From Tulasnella sp. 424 (taxonomy: Eukaryota; Basidiomycota; Agaricomycetes; Cantharellales; Tulasnellaceae), in NCBI GenBank assembly GCA_019633425.1, contig WSUB01000076.1:62001-126000 (forward strand): a stretch of DNA of 64,000 nt, read 5' to 3'. This document shows positions 13,054 through 25,056 of the stretch, in pieces (the first letter of the stretch is position 1; each line of letters begins with the position of its first letter). The notes beneath the pieces are model-generated. The model saw only the letters and a list, made by a program, of their open reading frames with translations, ran no database searches and was not told the DNA's origin. The position numbers and the translations under genes are program-made.

Positions 13054-13911
13054 TAATATGGACCACGACACTATGAACCGACTCCCATACTGTAACGACT
13101 ATACTCGATACCCAGCCGATACCCAGCGCTCCCTCCCCTCTATGTAGCCGGTTTCCTGCACCCACATATCGACCCCTGTTCCTTCTAGAGGTACATAGCT
13201 ATATACATATGTTTCACCGGAACCCATCACAGTCGCTTACGCGTAACAGAAGGAATAGACGGTTGACCAAAGCCGCCAAGAATGCGGTGGTGCTAGAAGT
13301 GTCGACCAAAGTGAATGATTCGAAAGTTGGGCCCGATGACCGTGGCATAGGAACAACCTGGAGGATTTATAAGCCACGTTGTGCAGCGATGACTTCGGGG
13401 TGAACTGCGAGGCGACATTGGAGAAACACAGAAGAGCAGATACTGCGGACAGCGTCGCTCCACCAGTCATTTGAAAACCGGCCAGTCCTTGGATGAGTAC
13501 TGTATTTCTGGTATATGGAAGCGGCGCAAAGTTGCACAAAGTGGCTAATAATCAAGGGCGCATTGCCAGTGCACTTGCGAGAGGTTGACCATTATCGGCA
13601 ACCGCACCCATTTTCCAGCTCCTCGGCTTTTGCTCTTCGAGATATGTACATATATGTGTCTGTGTTCAAAGTTGACCCTAATATATGTAAGACATGTCAT
13701 TACACCTAACGGAAAAAAACGGAGTGGTCCAAATGTAAGGAGCGACGAGGGAGTAAAAAAGGCGACGGAGTATTTAGAACATGATCCCGCGAGAAACCGC
13801 AGGGAATAAATTAAAAAAAAGGCCGAGAAGGTTGATGTAGTTCTTGAAAGCAAATGATCGGTTATTACTCTTGGATTTTGAACTGAAAAGTGTGTCCGTC
13901 CCTCGAGCAAA
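13054..13911. other. Convergent 3' intergenic region, strand switch of the array
   Basis: About 860 bases between the convergent 3' ends of P450-4 (+) and P450-5 (-). It should contain both polyadenylation regions. Open frames here are chance reading, including extensions of the last P450-5 exon in a wrong frame. I found no gene, repeat or RNA. Confidence 0.5.
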
Positions 13912-16151
13912 TTACTCCAGAGATTCTCGCTCCGAGATTGCCCTCGCGACATGCTCCTGAAGATTTGGCCAACGAGGTTCCAGAGAAATATCGAAGGGTT
14001 CGGGACACCTAGTGTAGGGGACGAAAAGGTTAATAAACCCCGAAGAAAACGATAAATTAGAAGCAAGAGGAAACAAACACTCACGCAGTGAAATTCAAAT
14101 TGAAGATCTCCCTCGAGTCCATACCTCTTTTCGAGACCGGCGACTTATCCTTGATCTCAAAGGACCAAAGGATGGTTGCTACCGTCATAAAGATCCCTTG
14201 GATGGCCAAATGATTTCCGGGGCACACTCGTCGACCAAAGCCGAACACGAAATCCCTGGAGTCGAGTTTAGCGGTACCGTTGTAGTAGCGGTCTGGGTCG
14301 AATTCGTCTGGGTTTTCGAAATTGTTCGGATCACGCGACATAGCCCTTTAGGAAGGAGAAAGCGCGAGTTTGAGTAATTGTTAGCAGAATTAGATGGGCG
14401 TATGGACCCACCATAAGTTCGCAAAGACGGTAGCTCCGGCTGGGATATAGTAGCCCTCGTAGATATCCTCTTCCATCAAGCGATGAGGGAGCCCTAAGTG
14501 TGCGGGGGACAGACGATGAGCCCAAGGTTTAGGAGCAAAACCAGCAGCAGCACCACACGTGGGACTAACCGTTAGGGAATGGAGGGACCCATCTCAAGAC
14601 CTCCTGCACGATGGCAGTGATATACGGCAATTCTTTTCGGTCCGAGAGGAGAGGTAGACGGTCGCCCACCACACGTTCGAGTTCCGCGCGGGCCTTGGCT
14701 TGAACTTCCGGGTAAAGTGACATGGCAACGAGGAAGGTGTTGAGGGAGGAGACGGTCTAATGATAAGAGAAATTCGGTGCCATAAGTACGTTGTTCCTTG
14801 TTTTCGATGTGAAAGCGACTGACCGTGTCATTGGCAGCTGTGAGCCGGGATGAATGGATGCAAGGTCAGCACGAAACCTCCAAAGATATTAAAAATCGAA
14901 TATCGGGGACCTACCCCTATAGAAAGTAAGCCCGCTAGATCCAATCATCCCCTCATCTTCTTCACGGGTTGCCGACTTGGCGACACTTTGAAGCAAACTC
15001 GAGACATACGATGTTCGGAAAGGATGACCAGATGCCTACGTTGAAGCTCAGTAAGTGGATGACCAAGTATGATCGAAGGCTTACGTACCACTGCCTTCTT
15101 GACGGTATCCAAAAGGTACTCCCGAGTCCAAGAATACTGTGCTCTCCATCTCCGAGCGTCCCTCTTGAACTGAGCCCCCGGCATCCATTCAGGGACGTAT
15201 TTTACTAATAGCCAAAAATATAAGGTCAGATGGGGGCTTTATAGATTCCACTCGACGGGAATGCTTGGCTTACACCACGGTAGGAATTCGACCCAATATC
15301 CTTGCATCACTCTCCCCGTCACGCCTGACAACTCTTCGTTGAGATCCACAAAGTCGTACTCCTCGTTCCGACTTGCCCCATACGTGATTTCATTCACAGC
15401 TTCACCGCTCATCCTGCCAGTCGCAAGGTCAGCACGGAAGAGACTAAAGTGGACTGACGGACACGTAAAACGAACCTCTTGATATTCTGACGGTATTCCG
15501 TTGGCCGATCCAAAGTATATTGGACGAATTGATACGCCTTCCTCTCGTGAATGCTCGAATAATTTTTTGTGACGAGGCTGGGACTTAATGCGGAGGCGAG
15601 GAACTTGCGATGCCGCTTCCATAGCGGGCCAAATGGAGCCAAGGCTGTTTGAATGCCGAGACCTAAGGAGAAAGCGGTAAAAGGTTAAGATACGGTTTAC
15701 AAATCCTCCATTACGAAGAACGACGGATAAGGAAGGAGGGTGGCGGCCGGGGGCTGACACTTACCAACCAGTTCCCCTGCCATTATGAAACGCGGTCGAT
15801 CCGAGTATTTTTGGCCCCCTTTCTCTAGGAGCTCTCGCGCGACTTCGTACGAGTTGATGATGATGTATGGCTTTCCAATGACGTTCATGTAGACGATGGG
15901 CCCGTAGGTCTTGCCCCATTCTTCCCAAGTCAAACATGGTTTGTCCTTTGGTGCATTGCGGATGTCTGGATCACAGAGGGGATTAACATTTTGGCAGTAT
16001 GTCATCATGGACGAGACCATTGCTTACTTCCGATAAAGGGGTCTTGGGGCGGACCTGGTGGATAGTGGTGTCGGCCGTTCCAAAAGTGACGTATCAGGAG
16101 CAGGACAACCACTGAAGGTAAACCGTATGCCAACGACGATGGAATAGGCAT
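13912..16151 (-). CDS. P450-5: cytochrome P450 monooxygenase, singleton
   Basis: Complete P450. The ATG at 16151 gives MPIPSSLAYGLPSVVVLLL, a short anchor, then the hinge HHYPPGPPQDPFIGS ending in a GTAAGT donor. Exons include LTWEEWGKTYGPIVYMNVIG, ELLEKGGQKYSDRPRFIMAG, LWKRHRKFLASALSPSLVTKNY, EITYGASRNEEYDFVDL, VEFLPWC, EWMPGAQFKRDARRWR, an I-helix reading AANDT (about 14821-14836, first Gly replaced by Ala), VAMSLYPEVQAKARAEL, NPDEFDPDRYYNG, and the haem loop FGFGRRVCPG at 14216-14245. After the last intron the exon encodes CPEPFDISLEPRWPN and stops at TAA (13912-13914). The N-terminal hinge and I-helix differ from all other groups, so it is an older lineage in the array. Substrate unknown. 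Confidence 0.87.
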
Positions 16152-16226
16152 TGGCAAAAAAAATTGTTCAAGGTAAGGTGGAGGTTGGAACGGGCTCGAA
16201 AGGTTGCGATTTTGTCTTGTTCGGGA

Positions 16227-16236
16227 CTTTATATTC
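16227..16236 (-). promoter_or_regulatory. TATA box of P450-5
   Basis: On the - strand GAATATAAAG lies about 76 bases upstream of the ATG at 16151, a good TATA match at a sensible distance. Confidence 0.55.
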
Positions 16237-17426
16237 GTGCTTTGCCGGCGGTGGCGTAGCAGTCAGGGGTTGGTCTGACGGCGGATGATCCCGGTGCGGC
16301 GGCTGGACGGTGTTCGCTCAAATCCCCACAGGTGCCTCGACTTTGGATTGAGTTATCCGCGGACAAAACCAAGTCAGGAACAAAAGAAAGATAAAAGAGA
16401 GAGGCGCAGGGGGGAAGGGGATGCCGGGATGGGGTTTGCGGGTGAGTTGTACGTGCCACAGCGGTGCTGGCCCCTTTTAAGTCTTGATGAAGATGACCAA
16501 CCAGCGAGTAGTGGCCGCCTTGTCGCTTGCCAGCAGTGATGCATTGCTATCAGTGAGGTACCATCAGCAAATTCTTCGGTCGTTGCAAAAAAATAATGGC
16601 TGATGAAATTTCTGTTGCGAAAAGGGTCGTCGGGTCTTGGAGGGCTTTGAAGAAGCTCGGTACGTACCGCATTGGGTTAGAATGCCGGCAGGACGCGCCT
16701 CCTGACGCGACAAAGAACAACGGAGAGCTGACCCCCCTGCGCGTTTCTTCTAGATAAAGGTGGCGAATGCAGTAAGATAATGTGCAGTTGACCAATCCAA
16801 ACGATCTGCAAAGAGTGTCGCGAATTGACTTGTGCGAACTGAATGTCGAAGGGAAATGAAAAGGGGCTGCAACGTGTACCGACCCGGCGGATCACCGGGA
16901 CAATTTGACCAATCAGAACACGCTAGTTAACGGACTTCTTTCATGAAAGCACTTGCTTCTAGCGGCTTTTGTTTGACTTATCCAATCATTATTTTTGAAG
17001 GCGGCCGACGGCGAATGAAAATTTCCATCTAGGCCCCAGAACAGACATTCCATCCAATCACGTAGCGGGCAGCGGAAACTGCTCAACTTGGCAGGAAAAG
17101 CAGTTTACGTGCTAGATGCCGTTATGATTAGGCATGAGGCGTGAGCATTCTTGCTGAATTCGGACAGACTGGCGCGAGGCACTCTACGAGTACAGGCGCC
17201 TCCGCGCTTACGGGTAGTGTAACCTCTGAGCGCTCACCAGTAGAAGCAGGGCGTTGCAGAACTTCGATTGCATCCGAAGTCACCAGCGATAACCGAGATT
17301 CGCGGATTGAGAGCCGAGTCGCAATAGAGCTATGCTTTAGTGTGCATTGGGCAGGGGAAAGGCCCGCAAGGTGCTAGAGGAGCGATCGGGCAAGAGCTTC
17401 TCCCCGGAAACACCAGCAGAGTCGAA
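16237..17426. other. Intergenic region, no gene supported
   Basis: About 1.2 kb between the P450-5 promoter and a tandem repeat. Open frames are short and overlapping. The 78-codon + strand frame at 17141-17377 has no ATG-led structure or motif. Nothing else recognised. Confidence 0.4.
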
Positions 17427-17617
17427 GCGTTGAGAGACAAAGGAAGCGGGTAGAGTGACGCTCTTGTCGGAAGCTCCAACAATCACATCGATCCCTCAGC
17501 CAAACTAGAAAGCTATAGAGCCGGTGTCGTCACAAGCGTCGAGAGACAAAGGAAGCCAATATAGTGACGGCTTGTTGGAAGCAACAATCACATCGATTCC
17601 AGAGCCGGTGTCATCAA
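17427..17617. repeat. Two-unit imperfect tandem repeat
   Basis: Unit 1 (17427-17535) and unit 2 (17536-17617) both begin GCGTYGAGAGACAAAGGAAG, continue with a TAGTGACG / TAGAGTGACG block and CAACAATCACATCGAT, and end AGAGCCGGTGTCRTCA. Unit 2 lacks about 25 bases near the middle. The units abut head to tail. Non-coding, function unknown. Confidence 0.75.
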
Positions 17618-17929
17618 TCGGGCCAGATACAGCGAGCATGCGTGACGCCGAGGACACCTTCAGCCGAAGGAGAACATAGGTTCAAGGGGGAGAGGTTTAT
17701 TGGAGTTAGGTCGATATGCCGCTTAAAAACACCCTGGAGGCTTGGAAAGGTACGCGGTGCAGCCTTGGACAGAGACTAACGCGTGTCTGGCGCGGATTCC
17801 AACTCCGCTAAACAGCCCGCAGGAATACGCCCAGATAGCGCCGACAGCGATCCCAAATACGAATCTAATTGCTCCATTGGGCTTAGCGCCCGCCGAATGA
17901 AACGGAAAACACAGCCGAGTCCGCCTTGT

Positions 17930-19486
17930 CTAGAATAGTGAGATTGTACCGGTAATGCAACCGCGAACATATCGTAAGGAACGGAAGACATCCTGAGAAC
18001 TACGTAAAATATTGAAAGTGGGTTATGGTAATGAATAGAATGATGTAGTGATTGCAGGTATGGTGAAGTGGGGAGAATGATCGGGCTGCTCCGGACAGCA
18101 ACTAGGCCGGGACGAAGATCAATTTCTGGCAGGAATAAGAGTATCGTATGAGATGGAAGCCCTTTACACGAAGGAAATAAGGTTACTCACCAGAAGCGTT
18201 ACAGGAGAGGGGTATTTTGAGGCGAACGCACTGGAGTCGCCACCAGCGTACAGAGCCGTACCTTGTGTCCAGATGAGAGTCTGGGGTGTAGCTGCACCAA
18301 TCGGCAATAAACGAACGTGTCCGTCGAGCGATGATTGGGTAAAATATCTCAGCTATGGTCATCAAGAAGAGTGCAGGAGTGCTTACATCCACCGGTATTG
18401 ACCCATTGCAAGGAAATCTCCTTTGTGTCACTGTTATACTGCCACTGAAGAGTGTAATGCGAAAAAAGCTAAGCGAGATTCATGTAAATGCGCGAAGGCT
18501 TAGAACGCACCACTTCGGACTCGGCTGTACGAGCCGTGCCAGTGGCATCGGAGTATGAATTAGAGACATTCTGAGGGGTGGCGCCGGGTGATGCTAAAGC
18601 GCGAGAAAGTAAGTAGAATTCGGGTCGAATGGGTCGAAAAGCATACTTTGTGTCGTTCCCGCAATGTAAAGATAACTAAACGACGGATGCCGGTAACTCG
18701 GTGAGGCACTGCATGTCAGGTGGCAGGTTGATAAGACAACACTCACTTGAAATTTGCAGGAGCTATGTCTGAGCTTGTACTGTCACGACCTTGGACCAGA
18801 CCGAGGATTTGATAACTATTCTTAAAGCCGGTGTCGAGCGACTGGGGTGTCGGGACGGACTGGAGTGTCGAGACGGGAACTCACGTCGTCAGCACACAGA
18901 CTAGTTTCAGCTGCATCGACCGAAAAAAAAAAAAAACGCACCTCAAATGTGAAGTCCGAAGCTGGTCCCGAAGTACCGCTAGGGTCGAACTTGAAGCTGA
19001 CAGTGACCGCATTACTGATGTCTTCATAACGGGCCTGAGCGCCGCTAAACGGGCGTTTCGATAAGTACCCCAAAGTCCCGCCGCCATCAGCACGGTCAAC
19101 TCGAAGGGTGCCTCTAAGGGTATTGACGGGCGCAGGCGAAGCTTGGGTCCGACGGAGCGGGGATCCTACGAACTCGTGGTAAGCCTCGAACGTTTCCGGT
19201 CAGCAGTAGTAAGTTACGGCGCACCTCGGATAAGTTTAGGCTTCTTGGGAGGAAGCCCGCGAGCGAAACGCTCGGCATTCGTCAATTGTTCTACTCCGTG
19301 ATCTGGAAGGGAACGAGTCGGGATGTCGACGTTGGCAATAGAAGCTGCCGGATCGACTGGGCTGGGCGAGCTTTCAAAAAGGTCTGTGCTTCCGCAGAGT
19401 TCGGACAAGCATCCTGTGATAGGGCTGGAGAGCACCGCAGTGGATGCGAGGGCAACTAAAGAGAATAGATGGATGAAGCCACGCAT
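17930..19486 (-). CDS. Small secreted protein of unknown function, many short exons
   Basis: The ATG at 19486 gives a clear signal peptide (MRGFIHLFSLVALASTAVLS, cleavage near SS-PITG). Then follows a TNAERFARGLPPKKPK segment, a pattern I recall from a family of agaricomycete secreted hypothetical proteins. Small exons can be linked by GT-AG introns. They encode SPAPVNTLRGTLRVDRADGG, LGYLSKRPFSGAQARYED, NSYQILGLVQGRDS, SYRHPSFSYLYIAGTTQ, PGATPQNVSNSYSDATGTAR, WQYNSDTKEISLQWVNTGG, and LPIGAATPQTLIWTQGTAL near 18190-18330. The final exon is least certain: if spliced at 18005 it stops at TAG 17930-17932. Family members are secreted and of unknown role. This gene lies inside the P450 array without obvious functional link. 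Confidence 0.72.
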
Positions 19487-21386
19487 TCAAACAAGTCTTC
19501 AAGGAGTGTGAGGAAGGAGTGTGAGGGAAGAAAGTTGAGATGCGGTTTGGGCCGGAAGGAAGAGAAAGATGAGGGAAAGGAGAAGGGTGGATCCGAGTGA
19601 GGGCAATATATAAGGCGCAGCCCCTTCATGGTCGCTCAAAAAAGTGAGCAAAGGGAAACGAGACGATGGTAGCGGAGGGTCTTAATGATTATTGGAAATT
19701 GGATTTTCTGGGGGTGACAGTTATGCTCCCGACCTTGCGATGCGAGTGGCAGAAGAAAGTAAATGAAGGGTCTGTGACGAGCACTTTAACAGTGCCGCAG
19801 CTCGTCTCCCCGCCAAGAGAAGATGGAGATCATACAACAACTCCGTGGGCTCGATTGACTAAGCTGCATCGCAACCCAACTAGTCAACGGAGGGCGGAGT
19901 TTGAGGTGGACGTTCGCAAGGATGACAGTTGCTTCCCGCCGTGAGAACTCCGCGCCAAACACATGGCAGGGCGGAACGGGATCGCAACCCCGTTCCAGGC
20001 ATCCCGCCAAACCCCAAAAGTGCATTTCTTGTGGGTTTCCCAAACTTCGAAAACCGCAAGTTCCTTCATTCCGATCCGGCTCGCCCCACAAAAGCAGTTC
20101 CTTTTCATCCGTGTCAGGGTACTAGAAGACGAATCCCGAAGACTGGAGAAGTCCTTGATGGGATATATAATTCTAGTGCCTCCGTCAGAACTTGGGGATC
20201 ACTTCTTAGTCACACCCAGCACCTGTCGTTGCCCCCCGCCTCTTTTTGCCGCCGCTTAAACGCTTTTAACCCCCACTTCCAATTTGGTTACGCGCTGCTG
20301 AGAGACATCCATAAGTGATTCCGTTCGTAGGTTGACTCAGATAACCTGGAGGATTTTCGTTGCGATCGCGTCGAGTTCCAGATCCAATTTGAGGTGCGCT
20401 GGTGAGCCAAATGCGTTCATGCAGGAATTAACCGCAGCTCACCATATCGTTTAGTTCGTGTTCGTCCAAATGCGACCCGTCGTGAACGGATCGAGAGTCT
20501 TTCAGCTCAGAGAGGGGAGGAGTTGAACGATTGTTGATCCCTTTCGGCGCAGCACAACTCTTGGGGAGCCATCTCGTTGCAGTACATTATCACCGTCACA
20601 TGAAGCCCGATAACGTCAAGGAACTACTCAGACCGCGATCGGTGATTTGTTTAGCTTTGAGAATACCAGACTCTCCTCACGAGACTCACCGAAGCTTCCG
20701 CGTCTGGCAGAGATGTAAGCACTGCCCAGTCCTTCCGCGGTTTCTAGTCAATCTACTCGGGATTTCAGTCGTATGGATAATTATTAGCTGCTCGAAACGA
20801 CGTATCAGGACTTCTCGTCAGACTTCTTCATTCCAGGGAAGTCATGGTATTTGCACAGGTGTCGCGGGCTTCGGGCAATTACCACTCAATGACTTACTGC
20901 GGGAGGCCCGATGCTGAACCTCTTATGCAACCCAGAGCGCGAATTTAATTCACTCTTGTCAAATCTGCCGGCAGTACCCGATACTCCTGACGGAAGAGTT
21001 ACCATTCCTCGATAAGAGTGACCTTCCACCCGGGTCGGATTGACGGGGCCACCGCACCGGTACAACTACGACCTACTTCTCGTGTTCGGAACCGGTTAAC
21101 ACACTACATCAAAACGAGTTGGATACACGGATTACACTCCAACGACGTCCCGACATAAAAACCGGACGAGAAAATGATTGACGGTGACTATCGTAGAAGG
21201 AGACCCGATCGGTAGAAAGGTGGTCGGCTGATTATCGAGCGAGAATTAACAGAGTCCGAGACGGAGAACCACAAATGCGAACAGCAGAAAGTAACAGATG
21301 AGGCGTTGTACATCGCATATGTAGATACATGGATTGTGATGTAGAATCAACAAAAGATCCCGTTACACGAATGTCCCCGCGAAGTA
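19487..21386. other. Intergenic region, no gene supported
   Basis: About 1.9 kb. Overlapping + strand frames at 19929-20318 and 20531-20917 lack domains, plausible splice sites and a consistent start. The last includes HRHMKPDN, which faintly recalls a kinase catalytic loop but has no other kinase motif. The left end should hold the promoter of the secreted-protein gene. Confidence 0.4.
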
Positions 21387-23885
21387 TCATGTGGCCACTT
21401 CTCGATTAGATAATTGACGGAGCTTAGCAGCTTTGTTAGAAGCGTAAGCCGCATTCTGATTACTTCCGATTTCTTCAAAGGCTCCAGCAGCTTCCGTATA
21501 AAGGCGAATTGCGTCGCTGTAGTCTTCCTGATCTCGATGCACGTCAGCAAGGCGCTCCAGAGCGCAAGCTCTCCCGTATCGGCCGCCGATGTCGGTAGAG
21601 ATTTGCAAGGCTTCCGAAAGGAGTGTGATGGCCTGGCTGAACTCGTTTCGAAGCCGATACACCTCGGCGAGACCCCGGAGGGCTTGAGCTTTCCCGAGTT
21701 TGTCGCCGGTTTCGGTGCGGATTTGTAGGTCCTCTGAATAGAATGTAATGGCCTGGCTGTACTCTTTCCGAGCCAGATGCACCTCGGCGAGACCCCAAAG
21801 AGCTTCGGCTCTCCCTCGTCTATTGCCGATTTCGGTGCGGATCTGTAGGACCTCCGAGTAGAAAGTAATGGCCTGGTCATACTCGCTCCGAGCCCAATGC
21901 ACCGCAGCGAGACCCAGTAGAGCTTCGGCTCTCCCTCCTCTGTCGCCGATGTCCGTGCGGATTTCTAGAGCCTGCGAGTAGAACGCAATGGCTTGGTCGT
22001 ACTCTTTTCGCATCCGGTGCACTTCAGCGAGACCGCAAAGAGCGGAGGCCTTTCCTGGTTTGTCATCGAGCTCGGTGCAGATTTCTAGGGCCTCCATGTA
22101 TAATAGAATGGCCTGGTTATTATCGCTTCGTAACCGATGCACCTGCCCCAGCTGCACCAGCGCAGTGGCCTTTCTTTTTCTGTCGCCGTTGCGCGTGTAG
22201 GCATCCACAGCCTTGGTATAGAAGTCCAATGCGTTGGCGTAGTCACCCTGCTGCCGGTGCATATCTCCCAGTTGCACCAGAAGCCCAGGAGAGCGGGCCC
22301 CGGAACCCGCTGTATCAGAGGTCCGTAGAGGGTTTGGAATAACCATCGGCTGTATCGAAATCGATCAAAATCGCGTGTAATCGATCCTAATGAGCATTAC
22401 TCACCATCCAGTTGATTGACTTTCGGCAATCCTCAGCAGTCGGCCGTTTGCTAGGGTCGATGCTCCAACACACAAGCATCAGGGAGCAAAGCGCCTGGAT
22501 CAACGACATGCGGACGTCGCCGGTGATGGAGGGGAGATCTCCCTGAACGACGCGTGTAATAACAACCATGTCCTTGACGCCTTGAAACGGAATGGAGCCA
22601 GTCATGACCTATGTCGGAGTTCTTTTGAGCCTCGATTGCGAATAGATACTAGTACGACTCTGACGTCACCTCGTATGCTACCCAACCCAACGCCCAGATG
22701 TCGCTATAGAGGCCAGGCCCCTCCTCGTACAACAGCTCTGGGGCAGCCCAACGAAGGGTGTAATGATCTCCCGTCAGCGTTATGGTATTGGTGGAGGCAC
22801 AGAACGTTGCTTCCAGCGAAAGCACCGCGGGGGGTCTGTTCTGAGCCAGCTTCGTGCCCTTGTCAAGATCGTCGGACTTGAGACGGCGGGCTGATCCAAA
22901 GTCGGTGATTACCGCGCGGTATTTTGAGTTTACCAGTACGTTTAGCTGAGAGGTATAGAAGTAAGTTTGTCTAGTATCTCATCATGGCGTTACCCAAACC
23001 TACAGATTTCAGGTCGCCGTGGCATATAGGCGGCTGTCGGCTATGGAGGTATTCCACTCCCCTAGCGACATCGTCGATCTAGAATCAAAATTGTCAGAGG
23101 TCTGTCGAAGAAAAGCGGCTCGGTCGTACCAGCCAGATCCGTTCGGGAACTTCCCAATCTGCCGAGGCGACGAAATCCCTCAAGGTACCGTTTTCTTCCC
23201 AAGGAAATACTAGCCACATGATATCCTTGGATAAGTCTTCAACGAGTCCTTCGAGCTTGATGATGTTTTCATGGGAAAGTTTGACCAAGAATTCCGCTTC
23301 TCTGACTGTCAACTAAGCCCAAAAAAGCAACATCAGCGATCAAAACCCACGCGATTGGATGAAGTATTCTGACCCCCACTTCCCGCGCTATATCGCCTGA
23401 CGTCTTCATCTTTTTTACTGCTACAGTCTGTGAGAGTGGAGTTGATGAGCGGCTCGACGTCTTGGTGAATGGCTAGAGACGCTGAGCAGGACAGACCTTT
23501 CGGCCAGAGGTTTCTCCAGCACTGCCACCTGAGTCGAGAACTTCATTTTCGGCGGGATCGAATTGGTTCGTTCCATCTTTTCCACCAATGGAAGAGGCCA
23601 AAAAGGCTCGTGAAACCGTCGCGTGGCCCCCTACGATCTCGCGAGCCTCCTTAGGGAATTCGATGGAGGACTGGTCAATGCGCCATTCGGCAAGCTTTTC
23701 GAGCCTATCCCTCTACGAACGAGACGTTGTTTCGGTGAGATGCTGGAATTGCCATTTAAGACCTCAGAGCGACGTACCATCTTGGCGCTCGGCTGGAATC
23801 CGCTTGAGGAAGCGTCGGGGTTCGACGGCCGCCCAGGCAGCCCACTGGCACTAGGACCGGCATCGTGGCTTCCGTCTTTTTGCAT
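21387..23885 (-). CDS. Protein kinase with C-terminal tetratricopeptide repeats
   Basis: Predicted cytoplasmic Ser/Thr (TKL-like) kinase fused to TPRs. The ATG at 23885 opens a short polar exon (MQKDGSHDAGPSASG). A GTACGT intron leads to RDRLEKLAEWRIDQSSIEFP. Kinase motifs follow in order: the beta-3 lysine VAVKKMK (about 23402-23450), the C-helix region REAEFLVKLSHENIIKLEG, the catalytic loop HGDLKS (near 23000-23020), the DFG motif in AVITDFGSARR, the activation-loop end LRWAAPELLYEEGP and SDIWALGWVAYE, and the lobe end SIDPSKRPTAEDCRK. The last large exon (21387-22346) encodes seven TPRs of about 40 residues with the pattern ALxGLAxVHxxRxEYxQAIxFY. The kinase Lys, catalytic Asp and DFG Asp are all present, so it may be active. 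The GDLKS loop has Gly where HRD kinases have Arg, which is common in fungal TKL kinases. No signal peptide or membrane segment. Role unknown; TPRs suggest partner binding. Confidence 0.83.
21600..22120 (-). repeat. 120-bp DNA repeats encoding the TPR array
   Basis: Within the kinase-TPR gene the coding DNA repeats with a 120-base period. Blocks such as CACCTCGGCGAGACCCC and GAATAGAATGTAATGGCCTGG recur on the + strand with few changes. Five central units are the most alike. Confidence 0.7.
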
Positions 23886-25056
23886 TCAAGGGTCTTATCG
23901 GGAAGGGGTCGGTTGATGGTAAGAGTTGGCGTTCTTCGACGGGTTTCTGAGAGAGGGCCGGAAAGGATGCGTGTCAATGGAGGACTTGGGTGAGTCGTGG
24001 CCGAGGCAACATCTCCCATGATCACGCGCCCCCATCGCAGTGCCTTATCACACAAGGCTGAGAGGCAATTTTGCCTGGAGACGGGAAGATCGTAAAGCAA
24101 AGAGGTTAGAGGAAGCACCGGTTGTTAATGCATCCCCTCTCGTCTGGTCCATGCTTGCCGAGATATGGCAAGCGCCGGGAGTCTCCTACACTCTCGAGCT
24201 GAACGCGCCCATCGTCACCTCAAGGTCAACCACACTCGCATTCCATGCTCTACCTCCTTTACCCGACGCCCCCAATTGTGTGTGCTCTTTCAGGATGAGT
24301 ATGTCCATATCCAGTCACCGCTCGTCCGAGGGTCCATGACGTCATGGCCACACTTCGCCAAGCAAGACTTGTCTGAGACCTCTTCACTTTCTTACCGTCT
24401 CGAACTCGAAAGGTCCACCACTCTTTCTTACATAATCGGTTCGAAGATTTGGCAGGAGCCGTCTCGAATGCTAAGGCTCTAAGTGAGGAGGATTCGTACA
24501 TAAGCCCTCGAAGTATCTAATAAGGCTTAGGAGCACTCAATTCACTGCCTTTTTTGCATATACGAATCACGATTAAGCGTGATTTGTAACCAGCGGTGAC
24601 GTCATTGGTTGGGGGAGCTGCCGAAGGACATCTTTTTTGTTTAGGCGGCAACCTCTTGCAGACATTGTCCTAAGAATAATGATTATCCCTTTATGAGCTC
24701 TGTGTCTATAAGAGAGAATGAAATGGAAGTTAGGTAGATGCGTAGTCATAAATGGCTCACAAAGAACCAGTTCAGGTTGGATCGGTTCCTGAACCAGTTT
24801 CGAGAAAGCGAGAAAACTACTTGTGTACAGCTGGGACCCTTGCTAATCATAGCCCAAGACTCTATTTTCGATGCTTGAGTGAAGAAATGCCGAATGGACT
24901 GAATAATTCGCATTTCACGAAATACATTCGCCTGAACAGGAAATAAAATCTAGGGGGGCGGTAGGAAGACGAGGGGTCCAGATGAGGAGGGCAACAACAA
25001 CAAGTCCATAACGTAAACAACCTCAACCGGTGTATACCACATAAGCGATACATCAT
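23886..25056. other. Intergenic region, no gene supported
   Basis: About 1.2 kb between the kinase-TPR gene start and the 3' end of P450-6. Frames on both strands at 24040-24500 are mutually overlapping and unspliced. I see no motif. Confidence 0.4.

Noticed and set aside
13545..14084. Long - strand frame of 179 codons over the end of P450-5
   Set aside because: It is a wrong-frame reading. The true last exon (CPEPFDISLEPRWPN) uses another frame and stops at 13912.
20531..20917. 128-codon + frame containing HRHMKPDN, resembling a kinase catalytic loop
   Set aside because: No glycine loop, lysine, DFG or APE motif near it in any frame, no ATG-led start, and no splice path.
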